A stretch of DNA of 41,355 bases from contig CACFYZ010000010.1 of NCBI GenBank assembly GCA_902570675.1, positions 1 to 41,355 of the forward strand, written 5' to 3'. The notes beneath the pieces were generated by a model that was not told where the DNA came from, did no database searches, and saw only the letters and a list, made by a program, of their open reading frames with translations. Of this stretch, positions 14,414 to 23,879 are shown in pieces (within the stretch, counting starts at the first letter, position 1; each line of letters opens with the position of its first letter). The stretch is from an uncultured Pelagibacteraceae bacterium. Lineage in GTDB: Bacteria; Pseudomonadota; Alphaproteobacteria; Pelagibacterales; AG-422-B15. Position numbers and translations under genes: made by a program.

Positions 14414-15588
14414 GTAATAATTTTTTTTACGGGAAGACTTAACACAATTAAAAATGTAATAATCATAACAAATCCAAAGATTAAATAAAGCACTCCAAAT
14501 TCACCTGTTAGATCATAACTACTTGAAATCATAATCAAGGCGATTGGGCCTACAGTAAAAGAAACTATAAATTTAATACCATATACTAGACTTTGGTACT
14601 TTTCAGGAGAAAATTTAGCAAGAAGTAAATTTTCTGCTGGAAGAACACTTGAATTAAAGGCAACTATCGCAAGACTTAGTACAATCAGCCAGTGATTTGT
14701 AAGGCTTACAATTAAAAGTAGCAGTATTCCCTGCCCAATTATTCCAATTGCGTAAATAAGTTTTTCAGAATATTTATCAGTTAGAATTCCACCAACATAA
14801 TTCATTAATCCACTTACAATGTAAATGGCAGCAATAATATAACCAATATCAGAGGTCGAAAGATCAAGACTATCGGCCAGCCTGATATCAATCACTTTAG
14901 GAAGGCTAGTTTGAAGAATTTGGTAAACAAAACTCAAACAAGTAATACTTAGTAACATGATAATCGCTATTTTAAGCATTTGATTTTTTTCTGGATTCTC
15001 TCTGAATTGCTCTGATGATATATTTTTAATCGAAATCTTCCCTGATTTTAGATGATATGTAAGACATAATCCGACAATTAATGAAATTAATCCAGGGAGC
15101 ATGAAAGCAGCTTGCCAATTAATCTGATCAATCAGTATTCCTGCAAGAAAGGCACCTAACCCGATGCCAACCCCACCAAAAATATTATTAAAACCTAATG
15201 CTCTTCCTGTTTCTTTGGAAGTATTAACCACCCATGATATTCCAGCAGGGTGATAGATCGCACAAAACAATCCAAGCAATGACAAGCTGATAAATAATGA
15301 TACCTTGTTACCACTTAGACCACATAGTATTGAGCTAGTTCCTAGACCGATGAACATAACTGCAATCATTCCTGATCGACTCCATCGATCACTAATCCAC
15401 CCTGCAGGAAGAGCTCCTAAACCTACAAGCAAAGATCCTAAGAACCAAAGGTTTAACAATTCATCATAGCTGTATTGCCACACATCCTCAATTGCGAGAA
15501 CAATTACAAAGTAGAAGGCAGCAAACATATGCATTAGTAAATGTCCCAAGGCGGCATAGGTCACTGTTAATTTGCTGTTATTTTCCAT
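14398..15588 (-). CDS. MFS transporter
   Basis: A 396-residue major facilitator with about 12 membrane segments in two halves and a central cytoplasmic loop (about 190-210). The motif A analogue GALPAGWISDRWSRSGMIAV (58-77) and its second-half counterpart VGGILTDKYSEKLIYAIG are visible; LLGLFCAIYHPAGISWV in the first half is typical of the fosmidomycin-resistance/nitrate-type branch of MFS. The substrate cannot be told. The last codons and the TAG stop lie inside the antisense of tRNA-His, so the message runs into the tRNA gene. It is divergent from the his leader. Confidence 0.85.
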   Translation of the reverse strand: MENNSKLTVTYAALGHLLMHMFAAFYFVIVLAIEDVWQYSYDELLNLWFLGSLLVGLGALPAGWISDRWSRSGMIAVMFIGLGTSSILCGLSGNKVSLFISLSLLGLFCAIYHPAGISWVVNTSKETGRALGFNNIFGGVGIGLGAFLAGILIDQINWQAAFMLPGLISLIVGLCLTYHLKSGKISIKNISSEQFRENPEKNQMLKIAIIMLLSITCLSFVYQILQTSLPKVIDIRLADSLDLSTSDIGYIIAAIYIVSGLMNYVGGILTDKYSEKLIYAIGIIGQGILLLLIVSLTNHWLIVLSLAIVAFNSSVLPAENLLLAKFSPEKYQSLVYGIKFIVSFTVGPIALIMISSSYDLTGEFGVLYLIFGFVMIITFLIVLSLPVKKIITGTAG

Positions 15589-15607
15589 ATTAAAAACTCT
15601 TTAAAAA

Positions 15608-15637
15608 TAGACCGATTTTTGAAAATTTTAATATAAT
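15608..15637 (+). promoter_or_regulatory. Candidate promoter of the his leader-hisSZG operon
   Basis: A perfect -10 hexamer TATAAT (15632-15637) is preceded by TAGACC (15608-15613), a 4/6 match to TTGACA, with an 18-base spacer. The implied start near 15644 leaves about 40 bases before the leader ATG at 15684. The region is very AT-rich, so a chance match is possible. Confidence 0.45.
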
Positions 15638-15683
15638 TATTAAATAAATTGACTTTTGTAACTAAATAAGTCATTTCAACATC

Positions 15684-15719
15684 ATGTTTAATTTTAAACA
15701 TCATCATTATCATATTTAA
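15684..15719 (+). CDS. hisL: Histidine leader peptide (hisL-like)
   Basis: A short frame starting with ATG codes for MFNFKHHHYHI and a stop: four His codons in five consecutive positions, all CAT. It lies 88 bases before hisS, the first gene of hisS-hisZ-hisG, and ends 3 bases before a hairpin (15723-15742). Runs of codons for the regulated amino acid before an alternative hairpin are the hallmark of transcription attenuation, as in the enterobacterial his operon. The leader start overlaps an 8-2-8 dyad, ATGTTTAATTTTAAACAT (15684-15701). No clear ribosome-binding site is visible, which weakens but does not exclude translation. The peptide is visible directly; the regulation is inferred. Confidence 0.75.
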   Translation: MFNFKHHHYHI

Positions 15720-15720
15720 G

Positions 15721-15759
15721 TTCGCTGAAAAAATCATCAGCGGGCCATAACCCCTTTTT
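15721..15759 (+). promoter_or_regulatory. Putative his attenuator hairpins
   Basis: The stem CGCTGA (15723-15728) pairs with TCAGCG (15737-15742), extendable by two T-G wobbles outward, with an 8-base loop. It starts 3 bases after the leader stop. Next, GGG (15742-15744) can pair with CCC (15751-15753) ahead of a T5 run (15755-15759), a weak terminator-like element. The shared G15742 makes the two helices partly exclusive. By eye I cannot show the full terminator/antiterminator switch. Confidence 0.5.
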
Positions 15760-15807
15760 ATATTAAATAACCATGCTTTGTAGTATCTTAGTAACTATAG
15801 GAGACCA

Positions 15808-17196
15808 ATGAGTAAAAATAAGAATAATCCAAAGGCAATTTTGCCTAAGGGTTTTAAAGATAGTGATATTGAAATTTTAAATCTTAGAAAGAGAGTAACT
15901 AAGATTATAGAAAACGAATGCCAAAAATACGGATTTATTGAACTTGATACAGCCACAATTGAATTTACTGAGAGTATTGGTAAATTCTTACCTGATGTAG
16001 AAAGACCAAGTGGGGGTGTATTTTCATTTCAAGATGATGATGAAAAATGGTTATCTTTACGATATGACTTAACCGCACCTCTTGCTAGATATGTTGCTCA
16101 AAATTATCAAAATCTTGTCAAACCCTTTAAACGCTATCAATCGGGATTAGTTTGGAGAAATGAAAAACCTGGACCTGGACGATATAGGGAATTTTTACAA
16201 TTTGATGCAGACATAGTTGGTATCGACTCAGCTCTCATTGACGCTGAGTTATGCATAATGGTTTGTGATATTTTAACAAAACTTGGTCTTAATACTTCGC
16301 AATTTGAAATAAAATTCTCCAATAGAGAAATTTGGAAAAATTTATTTTTAACCTTAAAGATTGAAAAAGACACTGAAACAAAAATATTAAGGGCTGTAGA
16401 TAAAAAAGACCGATTGGGCATGGGTGGCGTTAAGGAATTATTACAAGCTGGGAGAAAAGATACATCTGGTGATTATATGGACGGTGTTGGCCTTAGTGAC
16501 GACGTTGCGGACAAAATTATTTCCTTTATGAGTGATCTTAATCAGTCAAACGCCCAAATTGAAGAATTTAATTCTTATATTTCAAATTTTTCCAGCTATC
16601 CAATAAAATTTGATCCATCTGTGGTTCGCGGGCTCGATTATTATACTGGTATGATATTTGAAGCTGAGCTTCTTATTGATGTTACAAATGATAAAGAAGA
16701 AAAAATTGTCTTTGGTTCAATTGCTGGAGGCGGCAGATATGACAAACTCATTTCACGGTTTGGTAAAGATGATGTTCCAGCAACAGGTATATCCATAGGT
16801 GTTGATAGGCTTATAATGGCCTTGAAGCAGCTAGATCTCTTAAAAGCTGAAACAAAACCTTTAGTTGTTATTGCTAATATAGATGATCAAAATATGCCTG
16901 AATATATATCAATGGCCAGAGAAATAAGACGCGAAGGTATTGCATGTGAAATTTCTTTTGACTCTAAAAATCTAGGAAAACAATTAAAGTATTGTGATCG
17001 AAAAGGTGCAAGCATAGTTCTAATAGCTGGGGAAGAAGAGATAAAAAAAGGTGAAATTTCAATAAAAGATCTTGATAAGGGAAAGCAAGTTTCAAAAGAT
17101 ATAACTGATCGAGATAAATGGAAAGAAGCAAAAGCTGGTCAACAAACAATTAAACGGAGTGAATTATTAATCGCCCTAAAAAAAGTTTTGGGTTAA
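15808..17196 (+). CDS. hisS: Histidyl-tRNA synthetase, alphaproteobacterial type
   Basis: A 462-residue class II synthetase charging tRNA-His. Motif 2 reads WRNEKPGPGRYREFLQFDAD, the His-binding signature is VRGLDYYTGMIFE, motif 3 carries GISIGVDRLIMAL, and a C-terminal anticodon-binding domain starts near KPLVVIANI. The motif 2 loop (GPGRYREF with WRNEKP) is that of the divergent HisRS of Alphaproteobacteria, which recognises tRNA-His without G-1 and with A73, matching the tRNA at 14337. A strong ribosome-binding site (AGGAG) precedes ATG 15808. First structural gene of hisS-hisZ-hisG and probably controlled by the histidine leader upstream. Confidence 0.96.
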   Translation: MSKNKNNPKAILPKGFKDSDIEILNLRKRVTKIIENECQKYGFIELDTATIEFTESIGKFLPDVERPSGGVFSFQDDDEKWLSLRYDLTAPLARYVAQNYQNLVKPFKRYQSGLVWRNEKPGPGRYREFLQFDADIVGIDSALIDAELCIMVCDILTKLGLNTSQFEIKFSNREIWKNLFLTLKIEKDTETKILRAVDKKDRLGMGGVKELLQAGRKDTSGDYMDGVGLSDDVADKIISFMSDLNQSNAQIEEFNSYISNFSSYPIKFDPSVVRGLDYYTGMIFEAELLIDVTNDKEEKIVFGSIAGGGRYDKLISRFGKDDVPATGISIGVDRLIMALKQLDLLKAETKPLVVIANIDDQNMPEYISMAREIRREGIACEISFDSKNLGKQLKYCDRKGASIVLIAGEEEIKKGEISIKDLDKGKQVSKDITDRDKWKEAKAGQQTIKRSELLIALKKVLG

Positions 17197-17201
17197 TTAA
17201 A

Positions 17202-18329
17202 ATGTCAATACAAGAACTTAATATCAACTTAAAAAATTATTTCATCAAGTCTGGTTTTGATTATGTAGAACTTCCTTTACTATACGATACTGGTATTTTC
17301 TTTGAAACTTCAGGTGAAGAAATAAGAAGGAAAATGTACTCTTTTATTGATAATACTGGGAAAGAAAAATGCCTAAGACCAGATATGACAGTTCCAACAT
17401 GTCAAAGTTTTATAAATAGTTCGAGTAAAAATGGTGAAGCTAAATTATGTTACAGTGGTCCAGTATTTAGATCCTCACAAGAAAACTCTAATCACTCAAT
17501 TGAATTAAATCAATCTGGTATAGAAGTTATTTTCTCTGAAAAAAATCTGAATAATATTCATGAAATGGATGTTTATATTTTAAAAACAGCAGAAGAAACA
17601 ATTACCCGTTTGGGTCTTAAGAAATTTAGAGTTAAAGTAGGAAGTCTAAAATTATTTAATCAGTTTATTAATACGCTCAAATTACCTGATAGATGGAAGC
17701 AGCGATTAGTAAGACATTTTTTTAGGAGAAACTATTTTGCTAGTTTATTGGAAAGATTAAGTGAAGGTGTAGGATACGATAATGAAAAAAAAGATAGTAT
17801 TCTTAAAGAAAAATTTAATATTGATACGCTTTCTAATGAAAGCTTAAAAGAATTAATTGACCCACAAAATGTAAGAGGATTAGGCTCAAGAACAGCATCA
17901 GAAATCATCGATCGATTTCAATTAAAAAGTCTGAATGTAATAAGTAAATCGGACGGAAAAAAATTTGTTGATTTAATAAATAATTTTTTAAATCTTAGTA
18001 GTAATCTATCAGATTACCCATCTTTACTTCGTGATTTTGTTAAATTAAATAAAATTTCATCTTTTGAAAATGAAATATTGCAAATAGAAAATTTTGTTAA
18101 TTTGATTTCAGAAAAATGTAACTTAGAGAATTTTTATTTTGACAATGATTTTGGACATTCAATTGAATTCTACGATGGTATGATGTTTGAAATTTATGAC
18201 CCTACTGGCCAACATAATTTAATCAGTGGAGGAAGATATGATAAATTGCTTATTGATCTAGGATCTAAAGAAAATTTATCTGCTGTAGGTTTTGCAACCA
18301 ATAACAACAATATAATTAAGCTAGTATAA
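17202..18329 (+). CDS. hisZ: ATP phosphoribosyltransferase regulatory subunit
   Basis: A 375-residue HisRS paralogue that lacks aminoacylation activity and forms a hetero-octamer with short HisG. It has the class II core: LRPDMTVPTCQSF (an RxDMT motif 1/2 analogue), LCYSGPVFR, a late HSIEFYDGMMFEIYD in place of the His-binding loop, and SGGRYDKLL. It starts 5 bases after hisS and ends 2 bases before hisG. The neighbouring short hisG needs HisZ for activity, which supports the call. Confidence 0.93.
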   Translation: MSIQELNINLKNYFIKSGFDYVELPLLYDTGIFFETSGEEIRRKMYSFIDNTGKEKCLRPDMTVPTCQSFINSSSKNGEAKLCYSGPVFRSSQENSNHSIELNQSGIEVIFSEKNLNNIHEMDVYILKTAEETITRLGLKKFRVKVGSLKLFNQFINTLKLPDRWKQRLVRHFFRRNYFASLLERLSEGVGYDNEKKDSILKEKFNIDTLSNESLKELIDPQNVRGLGSRTASEIIDRFQLKSLNVISKSDGKKFVDLINNFLNLSSNLSDYPSLLRDFVKLNKISSFENEILQIENFVNLISEKCNLENFYFDNDFGHSIEFYDGMMFEIYDPTGQHNLISGGRYDKLLIDLGSKENLSAVGFATNNNNIIKLV

Positions 18330-18331
18330 AG

Positions 18332-19033
18332 ATGAGTCCACAAAATAAATTACGAATTGCATTACCTAGCAAAGGTAGACTTAGACAAGACATGCAAACT
18401 CTATTTGAAGAAAAGAAATTAGTTTTCAGTAATCTTGAAAATGATAGAGATTATATTGCAGCTATAAAAGGGATTGATAATGCAGTTGTGTATTTCTTAA
18501 GTGCAAAAGAAATTACGAATAGACTTGATGAGGGATCAATCCATGTTGGTTTAACAGGCGATGATTTAGTACAAGAAAAAATAATTAACTATCGCAATAA
18601 GATTTCAAAAAAACTTAAACTCAACTTTGGAAATGCAAAACTAGTTGTAGCTATACCTGATCTATGGATTGATGTGATGACTATGGCAGACTTAGAAGAA
18701 ATTTGTCATAGTCACAGAACAAAGTTCTCTAAAAGATTGAGAGTTGCTACTAAATATACGAATTTAACTAATGAGTATTTTTCAAATTGCGGCGTTGTTG
18801 ACTACAGAACAGTAGAAAGTGATGGGTCTACTGAAAGTGCTCCATTTAATGGGTTTGCTGAAATTATCACCGATATTACATCAAGTGGCGATACCTTAAG
18901 AGCGAACAACTTAAGAGTACTTAATGATGGTCTTATTTTAGATTCTTCCGCAAATATATTTACTTCCAACGTCGCGGAATGGAATAATGACTTAGAAAAG
19001 ACCTTAGAAGTCTTTATTAATCAAATTGTATAA
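18332..19033 (+). CDS. hisG: ATP phosphoribosyltransferase, short form
   Basis: A 233-residue HisG_S, the first step of histidine synthesis (ATP + PRPP). The start shows LRIALPSKGRL, the middle has the TGDDLV block, and the PRPP-binding loop is in VESDGSTESAPFNGFAEIITDI followed by SGDTLRAN. The C-terminal ACT-like regulatory domain of long HisG is absent, so allosteric control must come through HisZ. The stop codon runs directly into the terminator at 19034-19060. Being the first pathway enzyme, it is the logical target of the upstream histidine leader. Confidence 0.96.
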   Translation: MSPQNKLRIALPSKGRLRQDMQTLFEEKKLVFSNLENDRDYIAAIKGIDNAVVYFLSAKEITNRLDEGSIHVGLTGDDLVQEKIINYRNKISKKLKLNFGNAKLVVAIPDLWIDVMTMADLEEICHSHRTKFSKRLRVATKYTNLTNEYFSNCGVVDYRTVESDGSTESAPFNGFAEIITDITSSGDTLRANNLRVLNDGLILDSSANIFTSNVAEWNNDLEKTLEVFINQIV

Positions 19034-19060
19034 AAAAACCCGGCATGGCCGGGTTTTTTT
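19034..19060. terminator. Bidirectional terminator between hisG and groEL
   Basis: The stem CCCGGC (19039-19044) pairs with GCCGGG (19048-19053) around an ATG loop, flanked by A-runs on the left and T7 on the right. The hairpin works for both strands and lies between the convergent hisSZG and groESL operons. It is the only strong GC-rich terminator noticed in the window. Confidence 0.95.
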
Positions 19061-19083
19061 ATACTTAGTAAATATATTTAAAT

Positions 19084-20745
<1,662 letters not shown>

Positions 20746-20759
20746 TTATTTAATAGTAA

Positions 20760-21083
20760 TTATTTCTTTTTTGTTTTTGATTTAGATTTAGATTTTTTTT
20801 CAATTACACCCATGATATCGGACTCTTTCATGATGCATAGCTCTTCGCTATCTACCTTAACTTCTGTTCCTGACCACTTTCCAAAAAGAACAATATCTCC
20901 AACCTTTAGATCCAATGGGGTCACTTTACCATCTTCACTTTTGGTTCCGTTGCCTACAGCAACAATTTGACCTTCTTGTGGTTTCTCTTGAGCTGTATCG
21001 GGTATGATAATACCTCCAGCAGTTTTTTCTTCTGTATCAAGTCTTCGGACAAGAACTCGATCGTGTAAAGGTCTGAAATCCAT
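20760..21083 (-). CDS. groES: Co-chaperonin GroES
   Basis: A 107-residue GroES. The start is taken at 21083 ([14 protein letters not shown]), because AGGAGAG lies just before it and homologues begin here; an in-frame ATG 30 bases upstream would add an unmatched lead. The mobile loop is in [21 protein letters not shown], and the roof-forming and late [33 protein letters not shown] blocks are normal. Unlike most GroES, it continues after MGVIE with 12 residues rich in Lys and Ser ([12 protein letters not shown]). It precedes groEL in one operon. Confidence 0.96.
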   Translation of the reverse strand: MDFRPLHDRVLVRRLDTEEKTAGGIIIPDTAQEKPQEGQIVAVGNGTKSEDGKVTPLDLKVGDIVLFGKWSGTEVKVDSEELCIMKESDIMGVIEKKSKSKSKTKKK

Positions 21084-21129
21084 TTTTTCTCTCCTAAAAA
21101 TATGTTTGTACAACGCTTAATTTACTAGG

Positions 21130-21159
21130 CATATAGTGATTTGATGTAAAAGTGTCAAG
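21130..21159 (-). promoter_or_regulatory. Promoter of groES-groEL
   Basis: On the minus strand, CTTGACA (21159-21153) is followed by TATATG (21135-21130) with a 17-base spacer, or CTATAT with 16. The -35 is a perfect TTGACA. The CTTGA-N-CTATAT pattern would also suit a heat-shock sigma factor. No CIRCE inverted repeat was found nearby, so control by HrcA looks unlikely. The 5' leader to ATG is about 40 bases. Confidence 0.65.
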
Positions 21160-21218
21160 GGGGCGAAAAATATTAGATAATTTTGAAAATTATTAAAAAA
21201 CCTTGTTTTTTGGCTATT

Positions 21219-21992
21219 TTACGATTGTTCTGACTCTCCTCCATCTATAACAATGTTTTGTCCAGTCATAAATGAGCCGGCGTTTGAGGCTAAATACACA
21301 GCTGCCCCTGCAATTTCATCAGGCATGCCAATCCTTTTTAATGCAGATTTAGCAGTTGTAGCCTTTAAAATGCTTTCATTCTCCCACAACGCTCTGGCAA
21401 AATCAGTCTTAATTAAACCAGGAGAAATACAATTAGCTCGAATATTGTTTCTTCCATACTCAACAGATATGTTTCTGGCCAATTGAGAGTCCGCAGCTTT
21501 TGAAATTGCGTAGGCGCCTAACAGACTGCTTCCATGCAAACCAGCGATTGAGGAAATAATTATTATGGAACCATTTTTCATTTTAATCATATCAGGAAGT
21601 ACTTCATTACAAAGCCAAAAATTACTCTGTACGTTTGATTTCATTATTTTCTCAAATGCTTCGTCAGGTATTTTATTTGATGGTCCGAAATATGGATTAA
21701 TAGCAGCATTACAAACTAAAGTTGAAATACTGCCACAAAAGTCCAAAGATTTTTTGTAAAGATTTTGCAATTGTTCTTTATCAGAAATATTGCAAGCAAT
21801 AGAAGTAGCATGTCCCTCTCCAAATGTATCATTAATTTCCTTTGCAACTGCTTCACATGCGTCTAATTTGCGACTTGTTATAATAACCTTTGCACCGTGC
21901 TCTGCCATTCTATAGGCAATTGCTTTTCCAATTCCTCTAGAAGAACCTGTTATTATTGCATTTTTGTCTTTTAAATTAAAAAGTGATTCCAT
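21219..21992 (-). CDS. SDR family oxidoreductase
   Basis: A 257-residue classical short-chain dehydrogenase. The cofactor motif is TGSSRGIG (15-22), NAAI lies at 95-98, and the catalytic triad is S148, Y161 and K165 (YAISK). The late block ends IVIDGGESEQS. The Ser-Arg after the first Gly and the R41 region suggest NADP(H). It resembles the DHRS4/glucose-1-dehydrogenase-like group; the substrate cannot be told. It lies between the groESL promoter and the divergent HAD gene, with no operon partner. Confidence 0.87.
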   Translation of the reverse strand: MESLFNLKDKNAIITGSSRGIGKAIAYRMAEHGAKVIITSRKLDACEAVAKEINDTFGEGHATSIACNISDKEQLQNLYKKSLDFCGSISTLVCNAAINPYFGPSNKIPDEAFEKIMKSNVQSNFWLCNEVLPDMIKMKNGSIIIISSIAGLHGSSLLGAYAISKAADSQLARNISVEYGRNNIRANCISPGLIKTDFARALWENESILKATTAKSALKRIGMPDEIAGAAVYLASNAGSFMTGQNIVIDGGESEQS

Positions 21993-22055
21993 TTAATAAA
22001 ATTTCAAATAATTTATAAGAAGATTATAAATTTATTGGATAATTACAATATAATT

Positions 22056-22910
22056 ATGGAAATTTACGAAATTGATAATGTAACTGAGTACTCACTTTCC
22101 TATAAAATTATACTTTGTGATTTATGGGGCGTTATTCATAATGGAGTAAAATTATTTGACGATGCAGAGTCCTACCTTAAAAATATGAAACAAAATGGTA
22201 TTGATGTATATTTGATTTCAAATGCTCCAAGACCAGAAGAGGTAGTAAGTAAAGGTTTGATAAATAAACTTAATCTCAATAAAGATTTATTTAAAAAAAT
22301 CTATACTTCAGGTGACATTGGAACAAAATTTATAAACTCTAAAATTCACGGGGAGACGTATTTTCACTTAGGGCCAGAAAAAGACCGTGATTTATTAGAA
22401 AACATAAAAATTCATAAATCAGAAGACATAAATAGATCAGAATTTGTTGTATGCACCGGTCTATATGATGATCATAAAGAGGGTCCAGAAGACTATAGAG
22501 ATTTTTTTAGTAGCTTATTAATCAATAACAAAGAGATGGTATGTGTTAATCCAGATGAAATTGTCTATAGAGACTCAAAGAGAATATACTGCGCTGGTGC
22601 TCTTTGTAAATTTTATGAGAAAATGGGTGGTAAAGTAACTTACTATGGAAAACCTCATCCGGAAATTTATAATCACGTTATTAGTGATCTTTTAGACAAA
22701 ACTAAGGCTTCAAAAAAAGATATACTAGCCATAGGGGACAGTATAAAGACTGACTGCTTAGGCGCCTGTCAATCAAATCTCGATTTTGTATTCATAAAGA
22801 ATGGTATACATAAAAATGAAATATCAAATAGAGATGATTTGATTGCATTATCAGAAGCTATTCTTCCTAAATCTCTAGAAAGTATAACTTATTCTGAAGA
22901 GCTGAAGTAA
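22056..22910 (+). CDS. HAD-IIA family hydrolase (TIGR01459 type)
   Basis: A 284-residue HAD-superfamily protein with the class IIA layout: LCDLWGVIHNG near residue 20, YLISNAPRP, GKPHPEIY and AIGDSIKTDCLGA late. In motif I the second Asp of DxD is Trp (D-L-W), as in the alphaproteobacterial TIGR01459 group. ATG 22056 is chosen over an upstream TTG (22035) because homologues begin about 20 residues before the first Asp. It is 4 bases ahead of ribF, a conserved pair in Alphaproteobacteria, which hints at a role in flavin or sugar phosphate metabolism; the substrate is unknown. Confidence 0.85.
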   Translation: MEIYEIDNVTEYSLSYKIILCDLWGVIHNGVKLFDDAESYLKNMKQNGIDVYLISNAPRPEEVVSKGLINKLNLNKDLFKKIYTSGDIGTKFINSKIHGETYFHLGPEKDRDLLENIKIHKSEDINRSEFVVCTGLYDDHKEGPEDYRDFFSSLLINNKEMVCVNPDEIVYRDSKRIYCAGALCKFYEKMGGKVTYYGKPHPEIYNHVISDLLDKTKASKKDILAIGDSIKTDCLGACQSNLDFVFIKNGIHKNEISNRDDLIALSEAILPKSLESITYSEELK

Positions 22911-22914
22911 AAAA

Positions 22915-23877
22915 ATGAAAGTTTTTAAAAATTTTAATAGTAGTACTTATAAATACACAACAAACTCAACCTTAATAATTGGAAACCTTGATGGTGTTCA
23001 TAAAGGTCATCAATCAATAATTAAGTCTGCAAAAAGAATTGCGAATGAACAAAAATCTAAAATTGGAGTTTTACTTTTTGATCCACACCCAAGAAAATTT
23101 TTTAATAAACATAGTCCAAATTTCTTATTAACTCAAATTAATGAACGCATTAAAATCTTAGGAACGTATGGGATAGATTATGTGATGATAATAAAATTTA
23201 ATAAAAAAATATCCTCTATGTCACCTAATGTTTTTTGTAATCAAATTTTGCTTTCAGGAATAAATATGAAAAATATTTTAGTTGGTAAAAATTTTAAATT
23301 TGGCAAACAAAGATCAGGAGACTACAAATATTTACTTAATTTCGGCAAACAAAATAATTTTCAAGTTACCCCGATAAAATTGTTGAAAACTTCACCTTCT
23401 CTTTTCAAAAAAACTAAGATGAAAATATATTCATCCACAAATATTAGAGAACTTATAAAAATTGGAAAAGTGAAACTTGCTAATGATTTTCTTGGTAACA
23501 GCTACAGTGTAACTTCAAAAGTTATAAAGGGTGATCAAAGAGGCCGACAAATTGGTGTCCCAACCGCTAATCTTAAGTTGGAAGAACATGTTGCTCCAAA
23601 GTACGGAGTATATGCTGTAAAGGCCTCCCTTACGAAGAATTCAAAAAAGCGGATTATCAATGGGATTGCAAATTTTGGTATCAGGCCAACATTTGGAAAA
23701 AAAGAAGAAATACTAGAGGTACACCTCTTTAGATTTAAATTGAATATTTATAATTCTTTGTTAAAAGTCGAGTTTGTTGATTTTATAAGAGAAGAGAAAA
23801 GATTTTCAGGGATTGAAACCTTAAAAAAACAGCTAAAATCAGATATTTCGAAAGCACAAAAAATTTTAAGTAAATAA
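22915..23877 (+). CDS. ribF: Bifunctional riboflavin kinase / FAD synthetase
   Basis: A 320-residue RibF that makes FMN from riboflavin and then FAD. The N-terminal nucleotidyltransferase domain shows IGNLDGVHKGHQ (22-33) and LLFDPHPRKFF. The C-terminal kinase domain shows GVPTANLKL, the PTAN motif for nucleotide and flavin binding, and IANFGIRPTF. Motif order and size are normal. It lies 4 bases after the HAD gene and 2 bases before ileS. Confidence 0.95.
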   Translation: MKVFKNFNSSTYKYTTNSTLIIGNLDGVHKGHQSIIKSAKRIANEQKSKIGVLLFDPHPRKFFNKHSPNFLLTQINERIKILGTYGIDYVMIIKFNKKISSMSPNVFCNQILLSGINMKNILVGKNFKFGKQRSGDYKYLLNFGKQNNFQVTPIKLLKTSPSLFKKTKMKIYSSTNIRELIKIGKVKLANDFLGNSYSVTSKVIKGDQRGRQIGVPTANLKLEEHVAPKYGVYAVKASLTKNSKKRIINGIANFGIRPTFGKKEEILEVHLFRFKLNIYNSLLKVEFVDFIREEKRFSGIETLKKQLKSDISKAQKILSK

Positions 23878-23879
23878 TA

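Noticed and set aside
21084-21113. N-terminal extension of groES from an upstream ATG
   Set aside because: The added residues cover the ribosome-binding site AGGAGAG and do not match GroES homologues.
21195-21211. Hairpin AAAAAAC-loop-GTTTTTT after the SDR gene
   Set aside because: Stem is almost only A:T with three-base loop; too weak to call a terminator in such AT-rich DNA.
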